DNA of 64,000 bases, from assembly GCF_014349105.1 (NCBI RefSeq), contig NZ_JACSJI010000004.1, positions 124,001 through 188,000 of the forward strand. Direction: 5' to 3'. The notes beneath the pieces were generated by a model. The model made no database searches. It was not told the DNA's origin and saw only the letters and a list, made by a program, of their open reading frames with translations. Shown here piece after piece: positions 42,761 to 51,384 of this stretch. Position 1 is the first letter of the stretch, and the number at the start of each line of letters is the position of its first letter. The DNA is from Caulobacter sp. 17J80-11. Its GTDB lineage: Bacteria > Pseudomonadota > Alphaproteobacteria > Caulobacterales > Caulobacteraceae. The position numbers and the translations under genes are program-made.

Positions 42761-43792
42761 TCACCCCGGCATGACCGCGCGCATCCGCGTGCCGCCGCCG
42801 GGGCGGGGGCCGAGCTCGAAGCTGGCGCCCAGCTTTTCGGCCTGCAGGCGCATCAGCAGCAGGCCGTGCGAGCGGTCGCGCGGCGGGCCGGGCGGCAGGC
42901 CGACGCCGTCGTCGTCGATCTGCAGGGCCAGCCGGTCGGGACCCTCGCGGCGCAGCTCGACCCTGACCGTGCCGCTGCGGTCGGGGAAGGCGTGCTTGTA
43001 GCTGTTGCACACCGCCTCGTTGACCAGCATGCCGAACGGGGCGGCCCGGTCGGGTTCGAGCGTCAGGTCGGCGGGCTCGATGGTGATCTCGATCGCCACC
43101 GTGGCGGAGCGGTAGGGCCGGCAGACCAGGTCGACGAAGGCGGCCGCGGCGATGCACTGGCCGGCCTCGGCCTGGACCATGCCGTCGTAGACCGCGGCCA
43201 GCATCTGCAGCCGGCCCTGGTTGAGTTCGGCCAGCTCGGCCGCGGTCAGGTTCGGGTCGCGGGCGTCCAGCGCGATGACGCTGGACATCATCTGCAGGTG
43301 GTTCTTCACCCGGTGCACCAGCTCGCGGTAGGCGACCCGCAGCTCGCCCTCCAGCGCCTTCAGCTTGCGCACGTCGCTGCACACCACCACGCCGCCCAGC
43401 ACCTCGCCGTCCGCGTCGTGGATCGGCGCGCAGTTGCACAGGATCGGCACCTTCTCGCCGGCCCCGTCCAGCAGGTAGGCCTCCTGGCCCAGCACCGTCT
43501 CGCCGCAGGTGGCGCGCACCAAGAGCCGCTCGTCGTGGGCGATCTCGCGGCCGTCGGGCCAGAACACCCGCGCCGCCTGCGACCACTCCTCGAACGGTAT
43601 GCCCTGCATGTCGGCCGGCAGCCGCCCGATCAGCTGCGCCCCGAAGGCGCTGACGAACAGCACCTTCAGGTCCGGCGCGCGCACCACGGCGGTCAGCGAC
43701 GGCGTCACCCGCATGAAGGCGCGCATCACCGCCCGCGCCGACGGCTCGGCCAGCAGGCGCTCCAGTTCGGAGAGGTCGTCGGCGTCGGTCAT
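42761..43792 (-). CDS. PAS-containing HisKA_2 sensor histidine kinase
   Basis: The 343-residue cytoplasmic protein has an N-terminal PAS domain (residues about 28-142, with FVSAFGAQLIGRLPADMQG and GEVLGGVVVCSDVRKLKALE). The kinase core has His160 in RELVHRVKNHLQMMSS and the ATP site NEAVCNSYKHAFP with DDDGVGLPPG. A Cys pair, LCNCAPI, lies in the PAS domain. No partner regulator is adjacent. Such kinases often respond to light, redox or small ligands through PAS, but the signal cannot be deduced. Confidence 0.92.
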   Translation of the reverse strand: MTDADDLSELERLLAEPSARAVMRAFMRVTPSLTAVVRAPDLKVLFVSAFGAQLIGRLPADMQGIPFEEWSQAARVFWPDGREIAHDERLLVRATCGETVLGQEAYLLDGAGEKVPILCNCAPIHDADGEVLGGVVVCSDVRKLKALEGELRVAYRELVHRVKNHLQMMSSVIALDARDPNLTAAELAELNQGRLQMLAAVYDGMVQAEAGQCIAAAAFVDLVCRPYRSATVAIEITIEPADLTLEPDRAAPFGMLVNEAVCNSYKHAFPDRSGTVRVELRREGPDRLALQIDDDGVGLPPGPPRDRSHGLLLMRLQAEKLGASFELGPRPGGGTRMRAVMPG

Positions 43793-43894
43793 GCGGGGTG
43801 TCCGAGCGGAAAACAGGCGGCGGGCGGGACTCGATCCCTCGTGCCTTGGGAGAGGGGATTGCGCTCACGCCGGAACTCCGCGATCCACCCGCCC

Positions 43895-44410
43895 ATGACC
43901 GCCCAGCTCCTCACCATCCGTCCCGCCCGCCCGGACGAGGCTGACGCCCTCCACGCCCTCGTCGAGCGCGCCTATCGGGGACAGAGCGCGCGCGCCGGCT
44001 GGACCCACGAGGCCGACCTGCTGGAGACGCCGCGCTCCAGCGTCGAGACCCTGGCCGCGGTGCTGGCCGACCCGGGCGAACTTCTGCTGGTGCTGGCCGA
44101 GGGCGAGCGGCTGGTCGGCTGCGTGCAGGTCAGCGGTCGGGCCGGCGGCGCGGCCTATCTCGGCCTGCTGACGGTCGACCCGTCCCGCCAGGCCGACGGC
44201 TTCGGCAAGCAACTGATCGCGGCGGCCGAGGACGCCGCGGCCGAGCGGTTCGGCGCGGCGCGGATGGAGCTGAGCGTGGTCCACCTGCGCGCCGAGCTGA
44301 TCGCCTGGTACCAGCGCCGCGGCTACCGCCTGACCGGCGAGGAACGCCCGTTCCCGGTGGCGGTCGAGCCGCCGCTCAGCCTGCTGGTGATGGAGAAGGC
44401 GCTGGGGTGA
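43895..44410 (+). CDS. GNAT-family N-acetyltransferase
   Basis: The 171-residue enzyme has the N-terminal IRPARPDEADALHALVERAY, the acetyl-CoA loop YLGLLTVDPSRQADGFGKQL, and the end LIAWYQRRGYRLTGEERPFP. The Q/R-x-x-G-x-G motif reads RQADGFG, a slight deviation. The substrate is unknown. It is divergent from the PAS kinase gene by 102 bp. Confidence 0.9.
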   Translation: MTAQLLTIRPARPDEADALHALVERAYRGQSARAGWTHEADLLETPRSSVETLAAVLADPGELLLVLAEGERLVGCVQVSGRAGGAAYLGLLTVDPSRQADGFGKQLIAAAEDAAAERFGAARMELSVVHLRAELIAWYQRRGYRLTGEERPFPVAVEPPLSLLVMEKALG

Positions 44411-44419
44411 GGGGGCGCC

Positions 44420-44863
44420 CTATTCGGGGCGAACTGGCGACCTTGGCTCGCTGAGAGGGGCCATACGCAACACGTCGATGGTCGACGCCATGCCCAGGAA
44501 GGCCACGTTCGGGACAATGCCGTCGAAGGCGAGTGCGAACAGGTCCCAGTAGCCCTGCGAATTGATCGCCGACCAGGACCACCCGATCTCGCGACCGATA
44601 CAGTCGGCCAGTTCCTCGACTTCGACCCAGTCGTCGCCGCCCGGCGCGGCGCCTTCGCAGAGGGTGACGATCAGTTCGTCGGTGTCGGGGTTCACCGTGA
44701 GGTGCAGGCCCAAGGTGTCGCCCATGACGACGATCTCCCCCCGTCCCGGAGACGGTAGGTCGATCCGGGCGGCGATGCGTCGGACGACCCGGCCATGGAG
44801 ATCGTCCCAGCGGTTCATGTCGAACCGGACGACGCCCTGGGCGCGGGGAAGGAGGTCGGGCAT
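44420..44863 (-). CDS. Hypothetical protein
   Basis: The 147-residue soluble protein begins MPDLLPRAQGVVRFDMNRWD, has a beta-rich middle (GDTLGLHLTVNPDTDELIVT) and an acidic ELADCIGREIGWSWSAINSQ segment. The layout recalls small proteins found with contact-dependent toxin immunity families, but nothing specific supports that. Start is set at ATG 44863; an upstream start is possible. Confidence 0.6.
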   Translation of the reverse strand: MPDLLPRAQGVVRFDMNRWDDLHGRVVRRIAARIDLPSPGRGEIVVMGDTLGLHLTVNPDTDELIVTLCEGAAPGGDDWVEVEELADCIGREIGWSWSAINSQGYWDLFALAFDGIVPNVAFLGMASTIDVLRMAPLSEPRSPVRPE

Positions 44864-44983
44864 CGCAGCTGATCCGGTGAAACGAAGCGGAGCCGGGGAT
44901 ACCGCGCCCGGGGCCGCGATCACAGTCCCGCTCAGCGGCCCGCCTCCCGAAGCGGGGTCGCGGAATCGCGTTATGCCTCGGGC

Positions 44984-45484
44984 ATGGACAAGCTGCGTAG
45001 CCTGATCGTCGACAACTTCCATGGCCGCGGGCGGCTCAGCCGCAAGGGCCTCGGCCTGTCGCTCGGCCTGTTCTACCTGTTCGGCCTGGTGACCCTGCCG
45101 CTGCAGCTCTCCATCGCCCTGCGCACGGGGCGGTCTGTCCCGGACCTCAGCGTCGCGGGCGTGCTGCTGGTCCTGGCGACGGTCGTCGTCGGCTGGTTCA
45201 TCCTGGGGGCCGTGATGCGGCGACTGCACGATCGGGGGAAGGGGGCGGCGTGGCTGCTCGTCTTCTTCGGGCCGATGGCCGTGTTCAGCGCAGTCGGCGA
45301 CGCGATTCCGCAGGGGCAGGAGCCGTTGACCACCCTGCTCATTGTGGCCGGACTGTTCCTACCCGGCCCGTTCATGATCTGGGGTGGGATCGAGATCCTC
45401 GCAGTCCGGGGCCAGCCCGGCGATAACCGCTTCGGCCCCGACCCGCTGGCCGCGGCGCCGGTCGCGCAGGAGGCGGCGGCATAG
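44984..45484 (+). CDS. DUF805 family membrane protein
   Basis: The 166-residue protein shows the DUF805 features: an N-terminal GRGRLSRKGLGLSLGLFYLF, four hydrophobic segments, the signature RRLHDRGKGAAWLL, and a C-terminal GQPGDNRFGPDPL. It sits in the inner membrane; the role is unknown. The next gene starts two bases after its stop, so they form an operon. Confidence 0.88.
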   Translation: MDKLRSLIVDNFHGRGRLSRKGLGLSLGLFYLFGLVTLPLQLSIALRTGRSVPDLSVAGVLLVLATVVVGWFILGAVMRRLHDRGKGAAWLLVFFGPMAVFSAVGDAIPQGQEPLTTLLIVAGLFLPGPFMIWGGIEILAVRGQPGDNRFGPDPLAAAPVAQEAAA

Positions 45485-45486
45485 TC

Positions 45487-46017
45487 ATGATGGGTGTTCG
45501 GAGGGTGCTGGCGGTCGCCGTCGGGGCCGTAGCCGTGCTCGGCCTGGCGGGCTGGGGGATCACGACCCCGCCGAGGTACGTGCCCCAGCGGTTCCATCCT
45601 CAGCTGCGGCTGTGGCTCGCGCAGCACCCCGGCTATCGCTGGGCCGACGATGCGGATTGCGCGTGTGAGGACGACCTGCGGATGCAGCGCACGGTCTCCG
45701 TCGGGATCTGGAAGGCGCAGCCCGACTATCACCCTTACCTGGCCTACGGCGATTTCGACGGCGACCGGCGCGAGGACGTGGCGGTCGGCGTGAAGCCGTC
45801 CGGCACGTCCGGCACCTACCGGGTGCTCATCCTGAGCGGGCGGCCGGCATCGAAACCGTTCCTGAGCCAGCCGTTCGGGCAGCGCGAGGCGATGTTCTTC
45901 GACGGTCCGCGCCCCGAACCCAAGCGCCTGATGGTCGGCGCGTTCGAGACCGAGGGCGGAACGTTCCAGCCCGCGCCGGGCGGCGGCTACCGGTTCGTCG
46001 GCGACGACTGCTGCTGA
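45487..46017 (+). CDS. Exported or membrane-anchored protein with Asp-rich repeat-like motif
   Basis: The 176-residue product has an N-terminal hydrophobic segment (VRRVLAVAVGAVAVLGLAGW) that is a signal peptide or anchor. The outside part has CACEDDLRM and an FG-GAP-like calcium loop, YGDFDGDRREDVAVGV, and ends DDCC. The two close Cys pairs may form disulfides. Translated with the DUF805 gene, two bases apart. Confidence 0.72.
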   Translation: MMGVRRVLAVAVGAVAVLGLAGWGITTPPRYVPQRFHPQLRLWLAQHPGYRWADDADCACEDDLRMQRTVSVGIWKAQPDYHPYLAYGDFDGDRREDVAVGVKPSGTSGTYRVLILSGRPASKPFLSQPFGQREAMFFDGPRPEPKRLMVGAFETEGGTFQPAPGGGYRFVGDDCC

Positions 46018-46024
46018 CGTCCGC

Positions 46025-46831
46025 CTAGCCCACCCCCTCCAGGAACGCGCTCACCTCCGCCAGCACGGCCTCGGGGCGTTCGCGGTGGGGGACGTGGCCG
46101 GTGTCGTCCATCAGCACGACCCGGGTCGGCCCGGACGGCAGGGCGCCGATGCGCTGCGGGTGGGCGGGGGAGCCGAACTCGTCCTTGTCGCCGTGCATGG
46201 CCAGGACGGGGCAGCGCACGGCGCGCAGGTCCTCGTCCAGGCGCCAGCCGGCGCGGCCCTCGTCCAGCCAGGTCTCGATCCAGGCGTCCAGCACCCAGCG
46301 GGCCTTGTCGCCATGCCAGCGCTCCAGGCGCTCCACCTGGCCGGGCCGGGCGAAGGCGGCCTTGGCCTCGCGCACGCCGGCCAGGGTGACGTCCTCGACG
46401 AAGGCCTGGGCGGATTCGCTGACCACCGCGCGCACGTCGGGGAGGGCGGCGGCGGCCGACAGCGCCATGCCGCCGCCGACGCTGTGGCCGAACAGGACCA
46501 TCGGCCCGATCTCCAGCGCCGCGCGCAGCGGCGTCAGGCCCGCGCGCGCCTCGTCATGGACGAAGTCGGGCTGGAGCAGGCGCGGGTGCGGGTCGGAGCG
46601 GCCGAAGCCCAGCCGGTCGTAGGCGACCACCGCCCGCCCGGTCGCCTGCGCCAGCCGCTCGGGAAAGTCGCGCCACTGCGCCACCGAGCCCAGCGAGTCG
46701 TGCAGCAGCACGATCGGCGCGCGCGGGCCGGCCAGCTCGCCCCAGACGCGGGCGTAGAGCCGCCCGTCGGGGGTGTCGACACAGAGCTCGCGGGTCTCGG
46801 CTTCGGCTGCGGGGACGTGACTGGGGACCAT
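46025..46831 (-). CDS. Alpha/beta hydrolase
   Basis: The 268-residue soluble protein has the oxyanion motif VLLHDSLGSVAQWRDF, the nucleophile elbow FGHSVGG with Ser117, the acid Asp in MHGDKDEF and the His in DDTGHVPHRERPE. This is a complete triad. The general fold covers esterases, haloperoxidases and lactonases; the substrate is unknown. It is tail-to-tail with the gene at 45487. Confidence 0.9.
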   Translation of the reverse strand: MVPSHVPAAEAETRELCVDTPDGRLYARVWGELAGPRAPIVLLHDSLGSVAQWRDFPERLAQATGRAVVAYDRLGFGRSDPHPRLLQPDFVHDEARAGLTPLRAALEIGPMVLFGHSVGGGMALSAAAALPDVRAVVSESAQAFVEDVTLAGVREAKAAFARPGQVERLERWHGDKARWVLDAWIETWLDEGRAGWRLDEDLRAVRCPVLAMHGDKDEFGSPAHPQRIGALPSGPTRVVLMDDTGHVPHRERPEAVLAEVSAFLEGVG

Positions 46832-46854
46832 GAGGGACTCGGACTGCGTTTCAC

Positions 46855-46942
46855 CGTCTCCCCGACGAAGGTCGGGGTCCAGGTGAAGCCCGCTGCGCGT
46901 GGTGGATGAAGCTGGGTCCCGACTTCCGTCGGGACATACGGT
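46855..46942. repeat. Dispersed repeat R3 (full unit)
   Basis: CCCCGACGAAGGTCGGGGTC and CCCGACTTCCGTCGGGAC, both arms carrying the same compensated change relative to other copies (A to G and T to C), which keeps the hairpin. Confidence 0.8.
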
Positions 46943-47014
46943 TTGAGGGGATTTAGGGGGCGCGGAGCCTAAGCGACAGCGCTCGGGGCGGAAAAAGGCG
47001 CGACCGCCCAGGCC

Positions 47015-47761
47015 TCAGAAGTCCGCGCCCAGGGCCAGGAACGCGTGGAGCGCAGGCGAGCCGTCGCCTTCGGTGAAGCTCGGCCCGGCGGAGGCGAGCA
47101 GCCGGAACGGCCCCTCCAGCTGCACGATCATGTCGACTCCGAGCTCGGTGGTGGCGCGGCCGCCGACCGTGTCGGCGCCCTGGCGGTCGATCTCGGCGCC
47201 GAGGAGCAGGCGCTCGGACACTTCGCGCGACACGGCGATCCCGCCGCTCCAGTAGTCGCGGTTCTCCCGTCCGGGATTGATCGTGTAGCCGCCGCCGCCG
47301 AACACCGACCACGGCCCGGCGTCCTTCTGCGCCCACACGGGCAAGAAGACGGTCGCGTTCGGGCTGCCCAGGTCGCCGCTGGCGGTCGGCAGGGTGAGGC
47401 CCGGGAAGACGGCGGCGGAGAACCCGGACGCCTCGTCGTTATAGAAGCGGTACTTGGCCGACAGCTCGAGATCGCCCCGGCCCCAGCTCGTGCCCGTCTC
47501 GTCGTGGGCGAAGGCGGCCGGGACGCCGAGAGTCAGCTGCACATTGGGCGCGGCGCCGTAGTTGATCTCGACCCCGGCCGATCCCTCGAACGCCGAGCGG
47601 GTGCCGCTCGCCTCGATCAGCGGCCCGTAGAGCTCCCAATGGCCGGTGTCGGTCGGGATCGGGTCGTCGGTCTTGAACGGCGGGCCCGCGAGCGCCGCGC
47701 CGGGGGCGAGCGCGAGCAGGGCGGCCAGGGCGGCCCCGACGCCGTACGCGCGCGTCCTCAC
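47015..47761 (-). CDS. Outer-membrane beta-barrel candidate (transporter-like)
   Basis: The 248-residue product starts at GTG and has a signal peptide (MRTRAYGVGAALAALLALAP, cleavage near ALA). The mature part begins GPPFKTDDPIPTDTGHWELY and alternates in beta strands (QLTLGVPAAF, LSAKYRFYN, SVFGGGGYTINPG) up to a C-terminal Phe (LALGADF), as in outer-membrane barrels. It resembles the family often called 'transporter' or phenol-degradation MetA-like. The GTG overlaps the stop of the DUF347 gene by four bases (GTGA). Confidence 0.78.
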   Translation of the reverse strand: MRTRAYGVGAALAALLALAPGAALAGPPFKTDDPIPTDTGHWELYGPLIEASGTRSAFEGSAGVEINYGAAPNVQLTLGVPAAFAHDETGTSWGRGDLELSAKYRFYNDEASGFSAAVFPGLTLPTASGDLGSPNATVFLPVWAQKDAGPWSVFGGGGYTINPGRENRDYWSGGIAVSREVSERLLLGAEIDRQGADTVGGRATTELGVDMIVQLEGPFRLLASAGPSFTEGDGSPALHAFLALGADF

Positions 47762-48588
47762 GCGCGCTCCGGCGCGCCGGGATGGCGGCCGCTGCGCTGG
47801 GGCAGGATCAGGATCAGGGCGACGATGGCCGCGGCCAGGATCAGCGAGGCCAGCGGCCGGCTGACGCCCAGCCCGCCGTGATCGAGCGGCTTGTCGAAGA
47901 AGTCGCCGACCGTCGCGCCCAGCGGCCGGGTCAGGATGAAGGCGGCCCAGAACAGCACGACCTTGCTGACCCGCGTCCAGGCGTTCAGCGCCGCCAGCAC
48001 GGCCAGCGCCGCGCCGAACAGCAGGGCCCCGCCCAGATAGCCCGGCCCTGCGTCGGCTACCCAGTCCCCCAGCGCCGTGCCCAGCGTCTGGGAGAAGGTG
48101 ATGGTGACCCAGTAGAACATCTCCTCGCGCGGCCCCACGATGCTGGTCACCGACACGCTGCCCAGCGTCCGGCGCCAGGCGAACAGGGCGCCCAGCACGC
48201 AGGCCAGCAAGAGCAGCGAGCCGCCGACATAGCCGATGCCCAGCGAGCGGGTGGCGAAGTCGGCCAGCGTCGTGCCCGCCGTGGTCGAGGCGATGATGGT
48301 CCCCCAGTAGAGCCACGGGTTGAACCGCCGCGCCCGGATCTGCAGCCAGACCAGGCCGATCAGCAGCACCCCGAAGATCGCCGTGCCGACCAGATAGCCG
48401 TTCAGGCCGGCCTGGCCGGCCTCGGCGGTCGTCTCGCCCAGCCAGGTCATCGAGACGGTGTCGCCCCCGGTCTCGCCCAGCGTCGTGGCCAGGATCTTGA
48501 TGATCCAGAAGCCGAGCGTGACCTCGGGCACCTTGGTCGGGACGTCGTGGACGCGGGCGGGCGCGCGGTCGTTCACGCGATCAGTCAC
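47758..48588 (-). CDS. DUF347 repeat membrane protein (COG4705 type)
   Basis: The 276-residue inner-membrane protein has about eight hydrophobic segments made of repeated units. Their hallmark is a 'LGxTxGD' motif: KILATTLGETGGDTVS, FSQTLGTALGDWVAD and TRPLGATVGDFFDKPL, plus a fourth, STTAGTTLADF. Its function is unknown; the conserved acidic residues in the membrane suggest ion or metal transport. The start is GTG at 48588. It is translationally coupled to the outer-membrane protein gene at 47015. Confidence 0.88.
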   Translation of the reverse strand: MTDRVNDRAPARVHDVPTKVPEVTLGFWIIKILATTLGETGGDTVSMTWLGETTAEAGQAGLNGYLVGTAIFGVLLIGLVWLQIRARRFNPWLYWGTIIASTTAGTTLADFATRSLGIGYVGGSLLLLACVLGALFAWRRTLGSVSVTSIVGPREEMFYWVTITFSQTLGTALGDWVADAGPGYLGGALLFGAALAVLAALNAWTRVSKVVLFWAAFILTRPLGATVGDFFDKPLDHGGLGVSRPLASLILAAAIVALILILPQRSGRHPGAPERA

Positions 48589-48729
48589 GGGGGCCTCGCG
48601 GCGAAGGTGGACGCGCCGGTCATAGCACCGATCGCGCGCGCCGAATTCACCGTTTCCTCACATCGGCCTCACGGCCTCCCGACCGCGCGCGGGCCATGCT
48701 GGTCGCTTGTTGCGGATCGGGAGGCTTCA

Positions 48730-49086
48730 ATGTCGACGGCGATGGAGCGGGGGCGGCGGCGCGGGCGCTGGATGCCCACGCGCTGCCAGGTGGAGCGCGG
48801 GAGCGCGGGCGAGCGGACCTGGCGCGGCGCCTTCGCCAACCGCAGCGGCGGGGCCTTCAGCGACGTGGCGGTGGAAATCCGCTTCCTCGACCGCGAGGGC
48901 CGCCCGGTCGGCGGCGCGCTGGGCCGGGCCGAGCGGCTGGCCCCCGGCGCCCGCCTGGACCTGGCCGCGCCCCTGCCGCCGCAAGCCGCCGGCGTGCAGG
49001 TCTGGGCGCTGCGCTGGCGCACGGCCGACGCGCGCGAGGAGGCGGGGCCGTACGACCAGTGGGCGCTGGGGCTGTTGCAGGCGTGA
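48730..49086 (+). CDS. Hypothetical protein (118 residues)
   Basis: The product starts at ATG 48730 after GGGAGGC, has a basic leader (MSTAMERGRRRGRWMPTRCQ) and a single beta-sandwich-like domain (GAFANRSGGAFSDVAVEIRF, RLDLAAPLPPQAAGVQVWAL). The domain resembles the 'FxxL' transport-associated type that assists extracellular matrix or adhesin handling only in general terms. No confident family. Confidence 0.65.
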   Translation: MSTAMERGRRRGRWMPTRCQVERGSAGERTWRGAFANRSGGAFSDVAVEIRFLDREGRPVGGALGRAERLAPGARLDLAAPLPPQAAGVQVWALRWRTADAREEAGPYDQWALGLLQA

Positions 49087-49215
49087 CTGCGCCCCTCCGT
49101 TCACAAGATTGCTATTCCCGGGTGCGCTTTCAGCGTTCGCGACGATGTAATTTAGCCTCGGCTGCGGGTTGGGATCGGGACCACATTGGCAACCGCCTGA
49201 TCCGGGGAAAACCTA

Positions 49216-50217
49216 TTGTCCGCTCAAGGCCCAGCTTCTCTGGTCTGGAAGCCCGAACATCTCAGGCTGGCGATCGACGCCGCCAGCGTGGCGCTGTGGT
49301 CGTGGAACGTCGACACCAACCGCCTCACCATGGACGAGCGCGCTTTTTCCATCTGGGGCCTGCCCTGGGCCGAGGAGGTGTCGTTCGAGGAACTTTCCGA
49401 GCGCATCCACCCGGCCGACCGGGGCCGCGTCCGGGCGGCCTTCACGGCCACGCGGTCCACCTCCGGCCCCTACGAAACCGACTTCCGTATCCTGGTCGGG
49501 GACCAGGTCCGCTGGATTTCAGCGCGCGGCCGCGGCGCCGACCAGGGCATGGTCGATCGCGTCATGTTCGGCATCTTTCTGGACGTGACGGGGCGCAAGC
49601 TGGCCGAAGAAGCCCATGAGCTGCTCGCCGGCGAAATGAGCCATCGGGTCAAGAACCTGCTGGCCATCGCCGCCGGGCTGACCCACATCACCTCGCGTTC
49701 GGCCCGCACCGTTCATGAAATGGCCGCCGACCTGACGAAACGCCTGACCGCGCTCGGCCGCGCCCACGACCTGGTCAGGCCGTCGCCCGGCCAGGAAGGC
49801 GAGGCCGCCCTCCTGGGCGACCTTCTGTCGGTCTTGCTGGCCCCCTACGACGACGTCGGCGACTTCCCCGGACGGATCCGCGTCGCGGTCCCGCGAATGG
49901 CGGTGGGGGAGAGGAGCGCCACCGTCCTCGCCATGGTCATCCACGAACTTGCGACCAATTCGGTGAAGCACGGCGCCCTGTCGTCGGACACCGGCATGCT
50001 GGACGTCACCGGCGCCCTGGACGGGCAGGACGTGCGCCTGGTGTGGGCCGAAAGCGGCGGACCCGTCGTCGACCACAAGCCGGAAATGCGCGGGTTCGGC
50101 TCCAAGATGGTCGCCCGCAGCGTCGCCGACCAACTGGGCGGCGAGCTTTCCTACGATTGGCAGGCGAGCGGCCTTGTCGTGACCTTGCGCATGCGACGGG
50201 ACCGCCTGGCCGCCTGA
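49216..50217 (+). CDS. PAS-containing HWE-family sensor histidine kinase
   Basis: The 333-residue soluble protein starts at TTG after GGGGAAAAC. It has a PAS fold (residues about 15-128, with AIDAASVALWSWNVDTNRLT, SERIHPADRGRVRAAF and FGIFLDVTGRKLAEEA). The kinase core has His143 in GEMSHRVKNLLAIAAG, then HELATNSVKHGALS and the Trp-x-Glu of HWE kinases in LVWAESGG. No regulator is adjacent. PAS-HWE kinases are known light, oxygen or general-stress sensors in alphaproteobacteria; the Cys of a LOV domain is not seen. Confidence 0.93.
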   Translation: MSAQGPASLVWKPEHLRLAIDAASVALWSWNVDTNRLTMDERAFSIWGLPWAEEVSFEELSERIHPADRGRVRAAFTATRSTSGPYETDFRILVGDQVRWISARGRGADQGMVDRVMFGIFLDVTGRKLAEEAHELLAGEMSHRVKNLLAIAAGLTHITSRSARTVHEMAADLTKRLTALGRAHDLVRPSPGQEGEAALLGDLLSVLLAPYDDVGDFPGRIRVAVPRMAVGERSATVLAMVIHELATNSVKHGALSSDTGMLDVTGALDGQDVRLVWAESGGPVVDHKPEMRGFGSKMVARSVADQLGGELSYDWQASGLVVTLRMRRDRLAA

Positions 50218-50238
50218 GCGGGCGCCGGCCAGGTTTTC

Positions 50239-50260
50239 CTCTCCCGCAAGGGGAGAGGGA
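50239..50260 (+). terminator. R5-type hairpin, possible terminator
   Basis: CTCTCCC and GGGAGAG flank GCAAGG just after the kinase stop; it is a solo R5 end. Confidence 0.45.
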
Positions 50261-50318
50261 TGCTTGCCGCCGCCGCCGTCCCCGGCTTAGCTCAGGGCGA
50301 ACGGAGCGGGGGCTCACC

Positions 50319-51338
50319 ATGACCAAGCGGATCATCGCCGGCGCGCTCGCGTCCCTGGCGCTCGCGGGCGCCGCGCAGGCCCAGGGTCAGACCCCGCCGC
50401 TCGAGGGCCCGGCCGCGGTCGCGGCCGCCGCGGCCGCGGCGCCGGACGACGCGTCGCTGGCGCGCATGCGCCTGCGCCCCCGCGTGGTCTCCGAAACGAC
50501 CCTGAGGTCACGCGCGGGGCGGGACTACCGCATCCAGCTCTCGATCCCGCAGGGGCCGCCCCCGGAGGGCGGTTTTCCGGTGATCTACGTGCTGGACGGC
50601 GACGCCTGGTTCGCCACCGCCGCCGAGATCGCCCGCCAGCGCGAGTGGAGCCGGCTGCCACCGGCCGTGGTGGTCGGCGTCGGCTATCCGGGGACGGCCT
50701 TCCTGGACGGCGAGCGGCGCTCGTTCGACTTCACCCCGGCGGGCGTGAAGGACCCCGAGTTCGAGGGCGCGGCGCTGGGCGGGGCCGACCAGTTCCTGTC
50801 GTTCCTGACGGGCGAGCTGAAGCCCTGGGTGCGCCATCGCCTGCGCGGCGAGCCCGGGCCGCAGGCCCTGTTCGGCCACTCGCTGGGCGGGGTGTTCGTG
50901 CTGCACGCGGCGCTCGGCGCGCCCGACAGTTTCGACGCCTTCATCGCCGCCAGCCCGTCCATGCGCCTGTTCGACCGCCAGGTCTGGAAGGAGGCGGACG
51001 CCTTCGCCGCCCGGCCGCGGCGCGGCGGCCCCCGCCTGCTGGTCACCGTCGGCGCCCTGGAGAGCCACCCGGCGGCGGCCTTCGTCGACGATTACCGCCG
51101 CTGGTACCGGGCGCACCCGGAGGCGCTGGGCGGCCAGGATCTGGAGGCCGTGCTGGCCCAGACCTTCCCGGACGATCCCGCCTACGACAAGACCGCCGAC
51201 ACCCGCGCCCTGACCGAGCGGCTGGCGGCCCTCGGCGCCCGCGCCAGCTTCGTCGAGTTCCCCGGCGAGGAGCACACGGCGGCGGCGGTGAACGCGCTGA
51301 ACCGCGCGGTCCCGTTCGCCCTGCGGCCGGCGGGGTAG
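50319..51338 (+). CDS. Exported esterase, enterochelin esterase-like alpha/beta hydrolase
   Basis: The 339-residue product has a signal peptide (MTKRIIAGALASLALAGAAQ, cleavage near AQA). After a leader the catalytic domain shows GFPVIYVLDGDAWFAT, a PAVVVGVGYPGTAFL strand, the nucleophile elbow LFGHSLGGVF with Ser188, and a late His in FPGEEHTAAAV. This fits the IroE/Fes-like putative esterase family, which includes siderophore and acyl esterases. It acts in the periplasm. The TonB receptor is 47 kb away, so no siderophore link can be claimed. Confidence 0.9.
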   Translation: MTKRIIAGALASLALAGAAQAQGQTPPLEGPAAVAAAAAAAPDDASLARMRLRPRVVSETTLRSRAGRDYRIQLSIPQGPPPEGGFPVIYVLDGDAWFATAAEIARQREWSRLPPAVVVGVGYPGTAFLDGERRSFDFTPAGVKDPEFEGAALGGADQFLSFLTGELKPWVRHRLRGEPGPQALFGHSLGGVFVLHAALGAPDSFDAFIAASPSMRLFDRQVWKEADAFAARPRRGGPRLLVTVGALESHPAAAFVDDYRRWYRAHPEALGGQDLEAVLAQTFPDDPAYDKTADTRALTERLAALGARASFVEFPGEEHTAAAVNALNRAVPFALRPAG

Positions 51339-51351
51339 GGGGCTGGGAGGA

Positions 51352-51381
51352 AATGTCCGCTTTCGACCCAAAGCGGACCTT
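51352..51381. repeat. Palindrome P, copy 1
   Basis: TGTCCGCTTT and AAAGCGGAC around CGACCC. It lies between the stops at 51338 and 51385, which are convergent. Confidence 0.85.
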
Positions 51382-51384
51382 CGT

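Noticed and set aside
50319-51338. Siderophore esterase working with the TonB receptor
   Set aside because: The two genes are 47 kb apart and no siderophore synthesis or iron-uptake gene accompanies either of them.
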